Shown one piece after another: positions 11,344-22,104 of a stretch of 64,000 nt of DNA. Made by a program: the position numbers and the translations under genes. Numbering within the stretch: the stretch's first letter is position 1; every line of letters begins with the position of its first letter. Source of the DNA: Centrapalus pauciflorus (Eukaryota; Streptophyta; Magnoliopsida; Asterales; Asteraceae); NCBI GenBank assembly GCA_020465985.1, contig JAANYP010002824.1, forward strand, positions 62,001-126,000, read 5' to 3'. The notes under the pieces were generated by a model. That model had not been told where the DNA came from. It did not search any database and worked only from the letters and a program-made list of their open reading frames with translations.

Positions 11344-13963
11344 ATGTCAGGAGACGATATGACTCCTCAGCAAATGTTCCAGATGATGCAAGCTCTCATG
11401 GAACAAAACAATGAGCTACAATCCAAACGAATGGCTGAGCAGGCTCAGTCATTTGCTGACCAATTAAGGGCCAGAGATGAGTCCGAGGCAAAACGAAAGG
11501 CCGATAAGCGAAAGAACAAGGGGCAACAACAAGATGACCAAGAGGAAAGACAAGATACTGGGTCTTCCAACCGATCAAGGGGCTGTAGGTTTAAGGACTT
11601 CAAAAGTAACGGGGCTGTTACTTTTGATGGAACCGGAGATGCTGTGACTGCATTGGAATGGATCACCACCACAGAGAGAACTTTCAGAATCAGCGACTGT
11701 GCTGATAAAGACATGGTCTGCTTTGCAACCGCTATGTTTGCAAGGGACGCTGTTATGTGGTGGGATGCAATGACACATGTGCTGACGATGGAGGTAGTGT
11801 CACACATGTCTTGGAACGAGTTCAAGGAAGTATTCTCCCAGCAATACTGTCCTACTGATGAGAAGCGCCGTCTAGAGGCGAAGTTCCTGAATCTGACTCA
11901 AGGAACGAAAACGGTTACACAATATGCCGTTGAGTTCACCCGCTTAAGTTTGTTTGCACCACATCAAGTTGACACGGAAGAGAGAAAAATAGCCCGGTTT
12001 GAGGCCGGACTAGACTATGAGATTCGCCGAACCATGAGTGGGGTTCGGTATACAACGTTTGCTGGATTACTCGAGGCTGCTCGGAATGTGGAGCAGATTG
12101 TCCTGTTATCCGGATATGTCATAGGTTCAGCCGCCGCACCACCGACTCAACCGTCGCCGCCAAAAAGGCAGCGGGAGTCGGGATCCTCCCGATTCTCTCC
12201 TCAGTCCCATCAACAGTCATCATCACCCAAGAAGGGAAGAGCCTTTTCGGCCAGTTCAGAAATGAGAGACTGCAGACGATGCAGAAAAGCGCACTCTGGG
12301 GAGTGCAAGACTCGGGACATGTATTGTTTCTGCTGTGGGCAGAAAGGCCATCACTGGGAGCATTGTCCACGAAAAGATGATGCATGCTACAACTGCCACA
12401 GACTTGGCCATTTCTCAAGGGACTGCCCGAAACCCCCACGAGATCAGAATGCTCTACAATCAACAGCAAGATCTTCTGTAGCTTCCACGGCTCGCAGGAA
12501 TCAATCTCAAAGGGCTCCAACAAGGGCGTTCCAAATCACAGCTGAAGAAGGAAAGGATGACCCGGAGGTGGTCACTGGTACGTTCTATGTTAACTCAATT
12601 CCTGCACGTATACTGTTTGACTCTGGAGCAAATCGTTCGTTTGTCTCCACTACATTTGCTCGTCAATTTAACATGCCAACTTCCAAACTGCAATTTGTAC
12701 TTGACATAGAGACTGCTAGCAATATGTTAGTAAAAGCAGACAAAGTATATAGGAATTGTACAATATTGGTAGAAGATGTAGTATTCAATATAGATCTGAT
12801 CCCTATGGAGTTCGGGGAATTCGATGTCATAGTAGGCATGGACTGGTTAGTTCATAATGAGGCCCAAATCGTTTGCAAGAAAAGAATGATCAAGATTACC
12901 ACTCCCGAGGGCCGAGACATATGCATTTATGGTGATAGACACAAAGGCGACTTATGCCTTATTTCAATTGCAAAAGCCCGAAAGCACGTTGCCAAGGGTT
13001 GTTCCGCTTACTTAGCCTACGCTGTCGATGCAAAAGCTGAAGTTCAATCTCCTTCTACCGTTTCCGTCGTTTCCGAATTTCCTGATGTCTTTCCAGAAGA
13101 TATCTCGGGATTGCCACCTGATCGCCAAGTGGAATTCCGCATTGACCTCATTCCCGGAGCTGCTCCAATAGCAAAGGCTCCTTACCGTCTAGCCCCTGCT
13201 GAAATGCAGGAAATGATGAAGCAGTTACAGGAGCTACTTGACAAAGGTTTTATCCGCCCAAGTTCATCTCCTTGGGGCGCTCCTGTTCTGTTCGTCAAGA
13301 AGAAGGATGGCACATTACGTATGTGCATCGACTACCGGGAACTCAACAAAGTCACAATCAAGAACAAATACCCGTTGCCCCGGATTGATGATCTCTTCGA
13401 CCAGTTACAAGGCGCAAGCTACTTCTCGAAGATTGATCTTCGTTCGGGTTATCACCAACTCAAAATACACTCAGATGACATTCCAAAGACGGCTTTCAGA
13501 ACTCGTTACGGACACTACGAGTTTCTGGTAATGCCGTTTGGTCTCACAAATGCGCCGGCTGCTTTCATGGATCTCATGAATCGAGTCTGCCGGCCAATGC
13601 TCGACAAATCGGTCATCGTGTTCATCAATGACATTCTCATATATTCAAAGACCGAAGAGGATCATGCTGCACATCTGAGAGAATTGCTAGAGTTGCTACG
13701 CAAAGAGCGACTTTATGCCAAATTCTCTAAGTGTGAATTCTGGTTGAGGCAGGTACGTCTCAACGTTTGAAACAATTTCATGATCCTTATACTTAATCAT
13801 AAATTATATTATTAACTTGTACCTCTTAAACAATCAATTCAGATCCAATTCTTAGGGCACGTGATATCTGGTGCTGGGATTGCTGTTGATCCTGCAAAGA
13901 TCGAAGCTATCCAGAACTGGGAATCACCCCGCAACGCCTCAGAGATTCGGAGTTTTCTGGGAT
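11344..13963 (+). pseudogene. Gypsy C gag-protease-RT, truncated, with a candidate intron
   Basis: ATG 11344 follows TTTCAG|AAC. The gag domain (about residues 80-260) is followed by three cysteine clusters, two of them perfect CCHC knuckles (CFCCGQKGHHWEHC, CYNCHRLGHFSRDC). The protease motif DSGANRSF starts at residue 426. RT shows DYREL, MPFGLTNAPA and, at residues 760-763 (13621-13632), FIND where active RTs have FIDD: the first catalytic aspartate is asparagine. The frame is open for 803 codons to 13752. A 90-bp GT-AG segment (13753-13842) interrupts it, and the RT frame resumes at 13843 until the deletion junction near 13963. RNase H, integrase and chromodomain are absent. Confidence 0.9.
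13753..13842 (+). other. Candidate spliceosomal intron in gypsy C RT
   Basis: The segment starts GTACGT after CAG and ends CAATCAATTCAG before ATCCAATTC. It is 90 bp, AT-rich and in phase 0, and contains an in-frame stop (13768-13770). Removal joins CEFWLRQ directly to IQFLGHVISG, the uninterrupted sequence seen at the same place in D and I. This is inferred from sequence only. Confidence 0.65.
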
Positions 13964-14244
13964 TGATATGTTTGGTTCGGTTTTGAAGTGAACCGAATTC
14001 TAAGATTAGTGATGCAAATGTTTATGCATGTTATATAATATGATGGATTAGTTTAAATCGAGCATGTATGTTGTTGTACACAAAAATTCAGAATCAGATT
14101 TGAAGTCTAAGTGTGATTTCAGAAATTAAGTGTGTGTTTTAGTGTGTGTGTTCTTCGAGACATGTAGAAAAATGGACACAAATGGGTTGTTTGTCGATCC
14201 TGGTGATTTCTACAATTATATCATTAATTAACAAGGGCGTCACA
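13963..14244 (+). repeat. Truncated 3' LTR of gypsy C
   Basis: Matches about 10858-11140 of the 5' LTR with three differences seen by eye. The 5' part of this LTR was lost together with the 3' half of pol. Confidence 0.92.
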
Positions 14245-14249
14245 CATGA
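14245..14249 (+). repeat. Right target-site duplication of gypsy C (CATGA)
   Basis: Direct copy of 10469-10473 on the right side of element C. Confidence 0.95.
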
Positions 14250-16286
14250 ACCCCAAACTGGTCCGGAATGGATATTTGACTATGATAAGTTATTTGAGTC
14301 ATTTAACATTCCTCTGGATGATAATGCAGGTACAATCGAGAAGGACATGGCGACGTTGCATCTGAACGACGATGGCCAAATCTTTCCAAGGACCACGTTC
14401 GAATCTACGTCCGAGCCTACTGCGACTGTAGATGGATCTCCAGAAGTTGCTGATCAAGAGGCACCTAACACTGAGAATCAGACTCAAGCTTCAAGTTTAA
14501 CTCTGAGGAAAACGTCCGTGAGGAGGAAAATGTAGAAGCTGAGCCTGTTCCCCCTTTAGGTGAAATAGGATCCAACTTAGGAGATAATCTAAGGGTTGAT
14601 GAAATAGAGACCTCTAGGATTAACAAGAACCATCCAATAGAAAGCATCATAGGAAATCCTAACGAGGGTGTGAAGACTCGGAGTAGTGTAAATAACAACA
14701 CCGTGTTGTTGTCGATGATAAACGACTCCGAGGCATATCACACATGTCTTTATTCATGTTTCATATCGCAAGTAGAGCCTAAGAATGTGCAAATGGCACT
14801 TAAGGATAACTCCTGGGTTGAAGCGATGCAGGAAGAACTTTCACAGTTTAGGAAACTAGAAGTGTGGGAGTTAGTTCCGTTACCTAGAGGGGAGATTGCA
14901 ATAGGAACCAAATGGGTTTTTAAGTGCAAAAGAGACGATCAGGGTATAGTCACGCGCAACAAGGCGAGATTAGTTGTAAAGGGTTTCAACCAAGAGGAGG
15001 GAATCGATTACAACGAAGTTTTTGCACCAGTAGCAAGGCTGGAAGCCATTAGGTTGTTTCTAGCGTTTGCCTCCTTCAAAGGCTTTAAGGTATATCAACT
15101 AGACGTTAAGAGTGCTTTCTTGTATGGGAAAGTGAAGGAGTTGGTGTATGTAGAACAACCGCCCGGATTTACAGATCCAAAATCTCCTGATAGAGTATAT
15201 CGCTTAGATAAGGCTCTTTATGGATTACATCAGGCACCTAGGGCGTGGTATGAGACTTTATCCAACCATCTTTTAGAAAACGGTTTTGAAAGGGGTAGGA
15301 TAGATAGTACTCTATTTGTGAAGAGGAAGGGAGAACACTTTATCTTGGTACAAGTGTACGTCGATGATATCATTTTTGGATCATCAGACGAACAGATGTG
15401 CAAAGATTTCGAAAAGGTGATGAAGTCTAGGTTCGAGATGAGTGCTATGGGGGAGTTGAATTTCTTTTTAGGGTTACAAGTTGACCAAAAGAAGGAAGGG
15501 ATGTTTATCCATCAAACTAAGTATGTCTATGACATATTAGAACGGTTTGGGATGGAGGGAACTAAGTTGACTGCCCACTTCAGCACGCCGATTCAAGTGA
15601 ATCACAATCTCGGGCCGGGTACTGAAAGTGATACAGCGTATGTGGATCCGACTTTATATCGGGCCATGATTGGATCACTTATGTATTTAACTGCTTCATG
15701 ACCTGACATAATGTTTGCTGTTTGTATTTGTGCTAGGTTTCAAGCGAATCCGAAGGAGATGCACATGAAAGCTGTGAAGCGGATTCTACGATACCTCAAG
15801 TCGAAACCGAAGCTGGGACTTTGGTATCACGCGGAGGGAGATCTAGAGTTGGAAGCGTTCACGGATTCTGACTACGGAGGATGCAGCTTGACGCGCAAAT
15901 CTACAACTGGAGGTTGTCAGTTCCTAGGAGGGAGATTGGTATCCTGGCAATGCAAGAAACAAACATCGGTAGCCATTTCAACGTGCGAGGCCGAGTATGT
16001 TGCTGCTGGTAGTTGCTGCTCACAAGTTCTGTGGATACAACAACAATTGCGGGATTACGGTTTGGCTTACACTCAAACTCCTATTAGGATAGACAATCAA
16101 TCTACAACTGCTATAACTAATAATCCAGTTAAACACAGTAAAACAAAGCACATAGACATAAGGCATCATTTTATTCGTGATTGTGCTGAAAAGAACTTAA
16201 TCAAACTGGTAAAGGTGGCAACAGAAGATAATAATGCAGATTTATTTACCAAAGCGTTTGATAAGTCACGGTTTTGGATTTCCTAG
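14250..16286 (+). pseudogene. Copia B RT and RNase H, 3' part of pol
   Basis: Continues the integrase frame after gypsy C. A single-base frameshift near 14495-14505 ends that frame at TAG 14533-14535; the next frame carries the linker and RT (WVFKCKRD, KARLVVKGFNQ, DVKSAFLYG). The catalytic YVDD is at 15357-15368. An in-frame TGA at 15699-15701 replaces an arginine codon found in related copies. RNase H follows with LEAFTDSDYGG, CEAEYVAA and KHIDIRHHFI. The normal RNase H end, as in G, is lost: the frame runs from KSRF into a foreign WIS and stops at 16284-16286, at a deletion that fuses it to ORF3. Confidence 0.9.
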
Positions 16287-19198
16287 CTGAATCTAGGATT
16301 AGCTTTGCTCTATATCATAACATCCCAATTGTTATTTCATATGTGCGGCAGTTCTACGACCATTTACAAGTTGATTGCACTGTCACCCCGACAGTTCTAA
16401 GAACGAGAATCGCTGGACAGCCGTTAGTCTTCTCTGTAGACATGTTGCGTCAGGTTCTGCAGTTGGGATCTCAGGAACAAGAAGATGGGCCTATTGACTT
16501 CCCGTTAAGTATTAGGCAGACTGCTTTTCTGAGAATGGGCTACAGTTTAGATGTGACAAAGTCGTCATACATGAAGAGTGGCCTGATTGGGCAATGGAGA
16601 TTCTTGGTGCACGTATTCATGGTCTGTTTTGCGCCGAAGAAAGCTGGCTTTGATTACATAGTGTCAAAGATCCAATCTGGAGTTATTGCATTAGTATATA
16701 ATCGGAAGTTCAGCTTTTCGCAGATGTTCTTCTCGGAGTTCGTTCATCAAATTACGGCTCCAGAAAGGGAAAGATTTTTGTTGTACCCAAGATTCATAAT
16801 GATGCTGATAAGGCATTTCTTGCCAGACTTGCCGCCGTCCAATGACTCTTTGAGTGTTAATGTTATGGACAAAAGGATTTTCGCTGATTATTCCTCACAC
16901 CGAGGAAGATTGGTTGTTCCTGTTGCTCGTCCATTGTTTGGAGCCATTGTGGATAGGGAATTTCAAGCCCCAGATGATGCCAACTGGGCAGGGGGCGTTG
17001 AGGTTCAGCCACAGGAACAACAACAGCAACGTCAACAGCAACAACAGCCTCGTGCTCAGCCACGTGATCCAAGACGCCGACAGAGACCACCAGCGAGTCA
17101 AATTCCGGCAACCAGGCCTTCGACAAGCCAGCAACCAGAAGTTACAGAAGCCGGGCCCTCAAAAATTCAAGAAGCTGGGCCCTCAAATGTTGCGAGAGAA
17201 GCTGAACAGCTAAGCCAGACGCTTAATGAAATTTGGGAGGCAGGGCCTCATGCCAATGAAGATGTTGCAGCAGCATTGGTTGGTGAGCTACTTAGTCCAC
17301 CAGCAGATGAAGATGATATTTTTAGAGATGTGGAGGAATACGAGCCAGAAGGGGCAGATGACGGATTAACATCTTCAGAATCAGAGGAAGTTCCAGCAGA
17401 TGCAGTTCCTGATACTCAAATTGGAACTTATGGTTCGAGATTGATTGTAAATGAAGGTGGTTCGAGGAGGCGCGTGGACAGGGAATTGGAGGAGTCAGAT
17501 TTTGAAGAAGAGGAGGTTGCTCAGTTGGTGACAAGGCAACGGGCCAAACGTCACAGGTTCATGCAGGGGACTTCATCAGAGTCCGATGCACAACCTCAGC
17601 CTCAAACCCAAACCCAACCACAAGTCACAGCTCCACCATCACCGCCACCTCAGCAGCATGAACCATACATTCCATCACCTTTCATCCCATCTCCCATTCA
17701 GTCCATTCCTTCTACATCAGCTGCATATACCGAAAATCAACGATTCATGCAACTCAAGAGTCGTGTTGACTTTCAGCATGTTCAAATCATAACTCTTACC
17801 AAAGCTGTAGGTGAACTCCAGGAGCATAACTCGAATCTGGATAAGGAGAATGCAGAGTTGCGGAAGATTGTGGAAAGTGTCAGAGACGAAAACACGGAGC
17901 TAAAATCTTTCGTAGCTGATCAATCTTCAGAAATCCGAGCAATGAGGTCCCTCCTAGAGCAACTTATGAAAAATCTACAAACTCAGGGGGAGACGAGTTG
18001 TAAGGATCAGGAGGTACAGAGAAGAGATGATGATAATGAAGGCGATGATCCCGGTGCGAATAAAGAGATTGAGTCTGTAGATTTTCCTGCAGCTCAAGTT
18101 ACACAAATTCAGGGGGAGCCAAGTACAGAAGGAGAAGTAGGAGGATCTGGAAAAGAAGCAGGTTCCTCGAGGGTTCTGGACAGTGACATGATTGATGCAC
18201 TGAAGGACATAGAGGAAGAGCTTATGGATTTTGACGATGAAGAAGAAGAGTTAGAAGAAGGAGAATTTATTCCAGAGGAGGTTGTGGACTAGAAATCAGA
18301 CGATGAAGTGTTGGATGATGAAGACGATCAAGTCAATGAGGTTATTATCAATTCACAACCTGTCACGGAGCTATATGAAGGACAAAATCATAATGTGATT
18401 GACATTGACTATATCAAGGTAGCCTCAGTCGAGGACAAAGAACTTGAAGAGGCCGAGAAGGAGCCATCTAGAGCTGACTTGATATATCTTTGGTTCAAGA
18501 AAGAGGAAAAGAAAGATCGTTTGAAGATGAAGAAGAAAATGAGAGTTCCAGGTGCTGGAAGCTTCTCAGGAGGCATTATAAGCTGGTTCTTTGACAAAGA
18601 ACTGCAGCTATTTATCTTGAAAAGAAGAGATGGACTACAATACTTGAGGCGAACACTAAAAGAATTTAACTCATTTCCCAAGATTGAAGTAAAGGAGCTT
18701 GCATGGAAAGAGTTAATTAATATAGGTGAAGACCAGTACGCTGAAGTCGTGGCAAGAATTATAAGGAAAGAAGGAAGATCAGGAAAGTTCGAGCGACTCA
18801 AGCCAAGGACCGGAAAGAGGGTCGAGGATCAGTCGAGAATAGATCCTCATACAAGTAGGCCATGGGCAAGGATGGTATACAAACCTGTGAGGTGTCTAAA
18901 GAAAGTACCAATGAAATCGATGCCACAGAACGTTTTGAGCAACATGAAATGGTGGTACCTCGAGATTGACACTGCTGAAGCCATCATGGAGGATCAAGAC
19001 GAGCAGGTCATTTTGAAGGTATATGATCCACTGCATTTGATAAACCTATCAAAGGACGACCTGAAGAAGCTTCATGATCAGCCTATCTTCTTTACTGAAC
19101 CATGGAGATCTGAAGCCAGGAAGTTCCAAAAGGTAATTAAAGTTTGTATAGATGCTGGATTATATGCAGGTAGTAGTATATATAGCTCTAGTACTTAA
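16274..19198 (+). pseudogene. Copia B ORF3 (unknown function), N-terminally deleted
   Basis: A long frame overlaps the end of RNase H and has no ATG. Compared with G and K it lacks about 30 N-terminal codons and the whole spacer. Architecture: a conserved globular N-terminal domain of about 230 residues (SYVRQF, VFSxDMLRQ, AFLRMGY, GQWR, VCFAPKKAGFD, RHFLP), then a Q-rich run (about 17027-17060), an acidic S/E/P-rich region, a coiled coil (about 17750-17990), another acidic stretch, and a conserved C-terminal domain (GGIISWFFD, LKRRDGLQYLR, WARMVYKPVRCLKK, LHDQPIFF). TAG 18290-18292 replaces a tryptophan codon. No signal peptide or membrane helix is visible, so it is unlike a classical envelope. 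It may be a nucleic-acid or host-protein binding factor; function unknown. Confidence 0.8.
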
Positions 19199-19231
19199 AT
19201 TTGATATAATGTAAATAATTAGAAGCTATCG

Positions 19232-19244
19232 TCAAGGGGGAGTC
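19232..19244 (+). promoter_or_regulatory. Polypurine tract of copia B inside a hairpin
   Basis: TCAAGGGGGAGTC precedes the LTR. It is enclosed by a perfect 10-bp inverted repeat: GCTATCGTCA at 19225-19234 and TGACGATAGC at 19262-19271, the right arm lying in U3. Confidence 0.85.
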
Positions 19245-19902
19245 TGTTGGTACACCCTGTGTGACGATAGCAGTCTAATCGATCTGCATTATGGTTTAAG
19301 TAATATTCTGAGTATTAACAAGTGTTTTGATATATATGTTTATATGTGTTTGTCTGTTATTGATTGTGTGTTTGAACTTGATGTAACATATTACAAGAAG
19401 TTCAAACATAAAGGTCAAAGATTAACTCAAGCATAAGTAAAACATAAGTTTCATCACTTAAGAGTTTAAGTGTTTTGGCTAGATTCGAATTGCTTAAGGG
19501 AACACATTCGAATCTGTGATAGATTCGAATGAGACCTTAGATTCGAATGTGCTAGATTCGAGGATGTCAATATGGACAGACTCGAATGGGCCTTGGGCCA
19601 GATTCGAGTTTGGCCCACATCAGACTCGAATCAGGGTCTATAATTAGGGATAGACTCGAATCATTAAGCGACTTTTTGCAGAATTCGTGAGGAATTAAGC
19701 AAGAGGCGATCTCGAGTTTATCAGCTAGGTGAGTGCCGTTTCGGAGAGAATTAGTTCGTAGGATCATTCGTGTGTCGTTCGTTCAGCGTCTAATAGTCTC
19801 CGTGTTCCGTTGGTTGAGAGTTGTCCGTCTAACCGTCAACGAGGATTCCGCACTCGTTCACGGATCCGCGTCTAGATAGATCTTGCAGTCCTAGACCTTA
19901 CA
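19245..19902 (+). repeat. 3' LTR of copia B
   Basis: 658 bp, same length as the 5' copy with four substitutions. Followed by the ATGAG duplication at 19903-19907. Confidence 0.95.
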
Positions 19903-20267
19903 ATGAGGGATTAATTCAACTAAGTACATAATTAAATTATGATTAGTGACACTAATCATACACTAATACAATTACTTAACATTAATTATGCAAGACTAAA
20001 ACAATTCATTAAAACAATGCATCCATAAGTATTTATAAAATTACAAGAAAGGAAAATACAAGAATACATTTCTAAATACATTTATACAAAAGAAAAATAT
20101 ATAAATACATGTATAAATACATGCATGGCCGGCCGCTAGGACATGTGGTGTATTAGAGTTTGACTTTTATTTAAATAATTTTACTTTAAACACCATCATT
20201 TTGTTTAAAAGTGCACACAACTTTTGTCTCACATGCCTTTCGTCATTTGAAAGACCAAAAATTTCTC

Positions 20268-20275
20268 TATAAATA
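20268..20275 (+). promoter_or_regulatory. TATA box in gypsy A LTR
   Basis: TATAAATA in a CTCTATAAATAGG context, in the U3 part of the LTR, about 200 bp upstream of the donor-like GTAAGT at 20471. It is the likely RNA polymerase II core promoter of the element. Confidence 0.6.
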
Positions 20276-20849
20276 GGAAGGCATTTCATTCACTTTATTC
20301 ACACCAAAATCCTCTTTTCTCTCCTATGAAATCCGGCCAACATACACACACATCACAAACTTCTTCATTCAAGTGTTCTCCAAGTGTTCTTGGTGTTTTT
20401 CAAGAGTTTTGGTGCATATCTTGCAAAGGATTTCAACTTCTACTCAAAATCATATTCTAAATACTTCAAAGTAAGTAAATACTAACTTATTCATCATACA
20501 TTTATGTTTATATAAGTCTTGCATAATATATACAATCACCTACAACAAAAAGTTTCATAAAAACTCAAGTTTATAAGTTTCTAGTTTTTATTTTTAGAGT
20601 AAATTACATAAATGGTCCCTGTAGTTTGTATAAAACTTTGGATACGGTCCCTGTAGTTTCAATTTTGCATAAACAGTCCTTATTATCACTGTTTACTTGC
20701 AAAAATGGTCCCTCTGCCGTTAACTTTAACAAACAAGTGGTTAAATATTTTATAATGACCATTTTACCCTTTTCTTTGATAACATTTTGGTCCCTCAAGT
20801 TTGTAGTTCATTTTAGTTTTGGTCCCTCAAGTAGATTTTTTTTATTTAA

Positions 20850-20863
20850 CTCTTTTATTATTA

Positions 20864-20946
<83 letters not shown>
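20850..20946 (+). repeat. (ATT)n microsatellite in left foldback arm
   Basis: An almost pure ATT repeat of roughly 95 bp. Its inverted partner, AAT, lies at about 21998-22103. Confidence 0.95.
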
Positions 20947-20948
<2 letters not shown>

Positions 20949-21997
20949 ACTAATATTATTATTATTTATTATTATTATTAATTTAAAATTTTACATATTA
21001 ATTTATTTGTTTATTTAGTTTCCTATATTTTAATATATTTTTTAATTAAAATTACAAACTTATTTATTTCTTTTATTATAAACAATAGTATCAAATTATA
21101 GTTCATTTCTTTTTTAGCTTTTTCGAATGAAAAAATACAAACATTTTATATTGTTGTCTTCCAAACCAAACAATTTTGAACCTTAAGCTTTTATTTGTTT
21201 TTACAAACGAAAAAAAGTTACTAACCACTCATGTTTTAAGTTTTTTCATTTTCTAAATGTAAAAAGCTACGAAAACCAATTCGTTTTTTATTTTTTTTCT
21301 GAACCAAAATATTCAACTCATTCTGATTTTTTGTTTTGGAAAACGAAAATAAATACAAACAATTCTGTAATTAGTTTTTGCGAACGAAAAAACTACGAAC
21401 CATTTCATAGTTGTTCTAATCATTACATTTTTAATTTTTTCCAATCGTAAAAGATACAAACCATTTCATTTTTTTTTTTCAGTTTTTCGAACAAAAAGGC
21501 TACACACTATTTCTTTTTATTGAAAAAAACTTTAAAAAGAGTAATGGTTCATAGTTCTTCGTTCGGAAAAAAACATAAAAGGTAATGGTTTGGTTCGAAA
21601 AATTAGAAAAATAAAATGATTTTTTTTTGTTTGGAAGAACTGAAAATCACAATTATTCGTAGTTTTTTCATTCGCAAAAACTAATAACAGAATTGTTTGT
21701 ATTTTTTTCGTTTTCCAAAACAAAAAATCAGAATAAGTTGAATCTCTTTGTGCAGAAAAAAATAAAAAACGGACTGGTTTTCGTAGCTTTTTACGTTTAG
21801 AAAATGAAAAAACTTAAAACATGAGTGGTTAGTAACTAATATAAAAGAAATAAATAACTAAAAAAGAAATGGATTCTAATTTGATACAATTGTTTATCAT
21901 AAAAGAAATAAATAAGTTTGTAATCTAAATTAAAAAAATATATTAAAATATAGGAAACTCAATAAACAAAATTAGTACGTAAAAAGTTAAGTTAGTA

Positions 21998-22033
21998 ATA
22001 ATAATAATAATACTAATTGTTATTATTATAGTT

Positions 22034-22103
<70 letters not shown>
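21998..22103 (+). repeat. (AAT)n microsatellite in right foldback arm
   Basis: AAT repeat with a short interruption near 22013-22034, the reverse complement of the left-arm ATT tract. Confidence 0.93.

Positions 22104-22104
<1 letters not shown>

Larger units (their letters stand above)
10474..14244 (+). mobile_element. Ty3/gypsy element C, internally deleted, inside copia B
   Basis: 5' LTR 10474-11140, PBS, leader, gag-protease-RT, then a truncated 3' LTR (13963-14244), with a perfect 5-bp TSD. The pol region after the start of the RT thumb, plus about 385 bp at the 5' side of the 3' LTR, are missing. The join lies at a short microhomology (TTG, 13963-13965). The element is non-autonomous. 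Gag and protease resemble those of D and I, but the LTR is short and unlike theirs. Confidence 0.95.
4936..19902 (+). mobile_element. Ty1/copia element B, full length, with ORF3, carrying gypsy C
   Basis: Bounded by two 658-bp LTRs (TGTTGG...TTACA) and a perfect TSD. Order inside: initiator tRNA-Met PBS, long leader, gag, protease, integrase (interrupted by gypsy C), RT, RNase H, ORF3, PPT. This is the copia order, with integrase before RT. I counted four substitutions between the LTRs by eye, so insertion is recent. The interior nevertheless carries in-frame stops, a frameshift and a deletion at the RNase H/ORF3 boundary. ORF3 after pol recalls the envelope-like ORF of Sireviruses, but I see no signal peptide or membrane segment in it. 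Confidence 0.95.

Noticed and set aside
16274..19198. ORF3 considered as a captured ordinary host gene
   Set aside because: The same ORF follows pol in three separate copies of the family and has no intron, so it belongs to the element; capture in a distant ancestor cannot be excluded.
20626..20949. 107-codon frame ending in a long leucine run
   Set aside because: It is translated ATT microsatellite plus the foldback arm; its mirror appears in the other arm. Not a gene.
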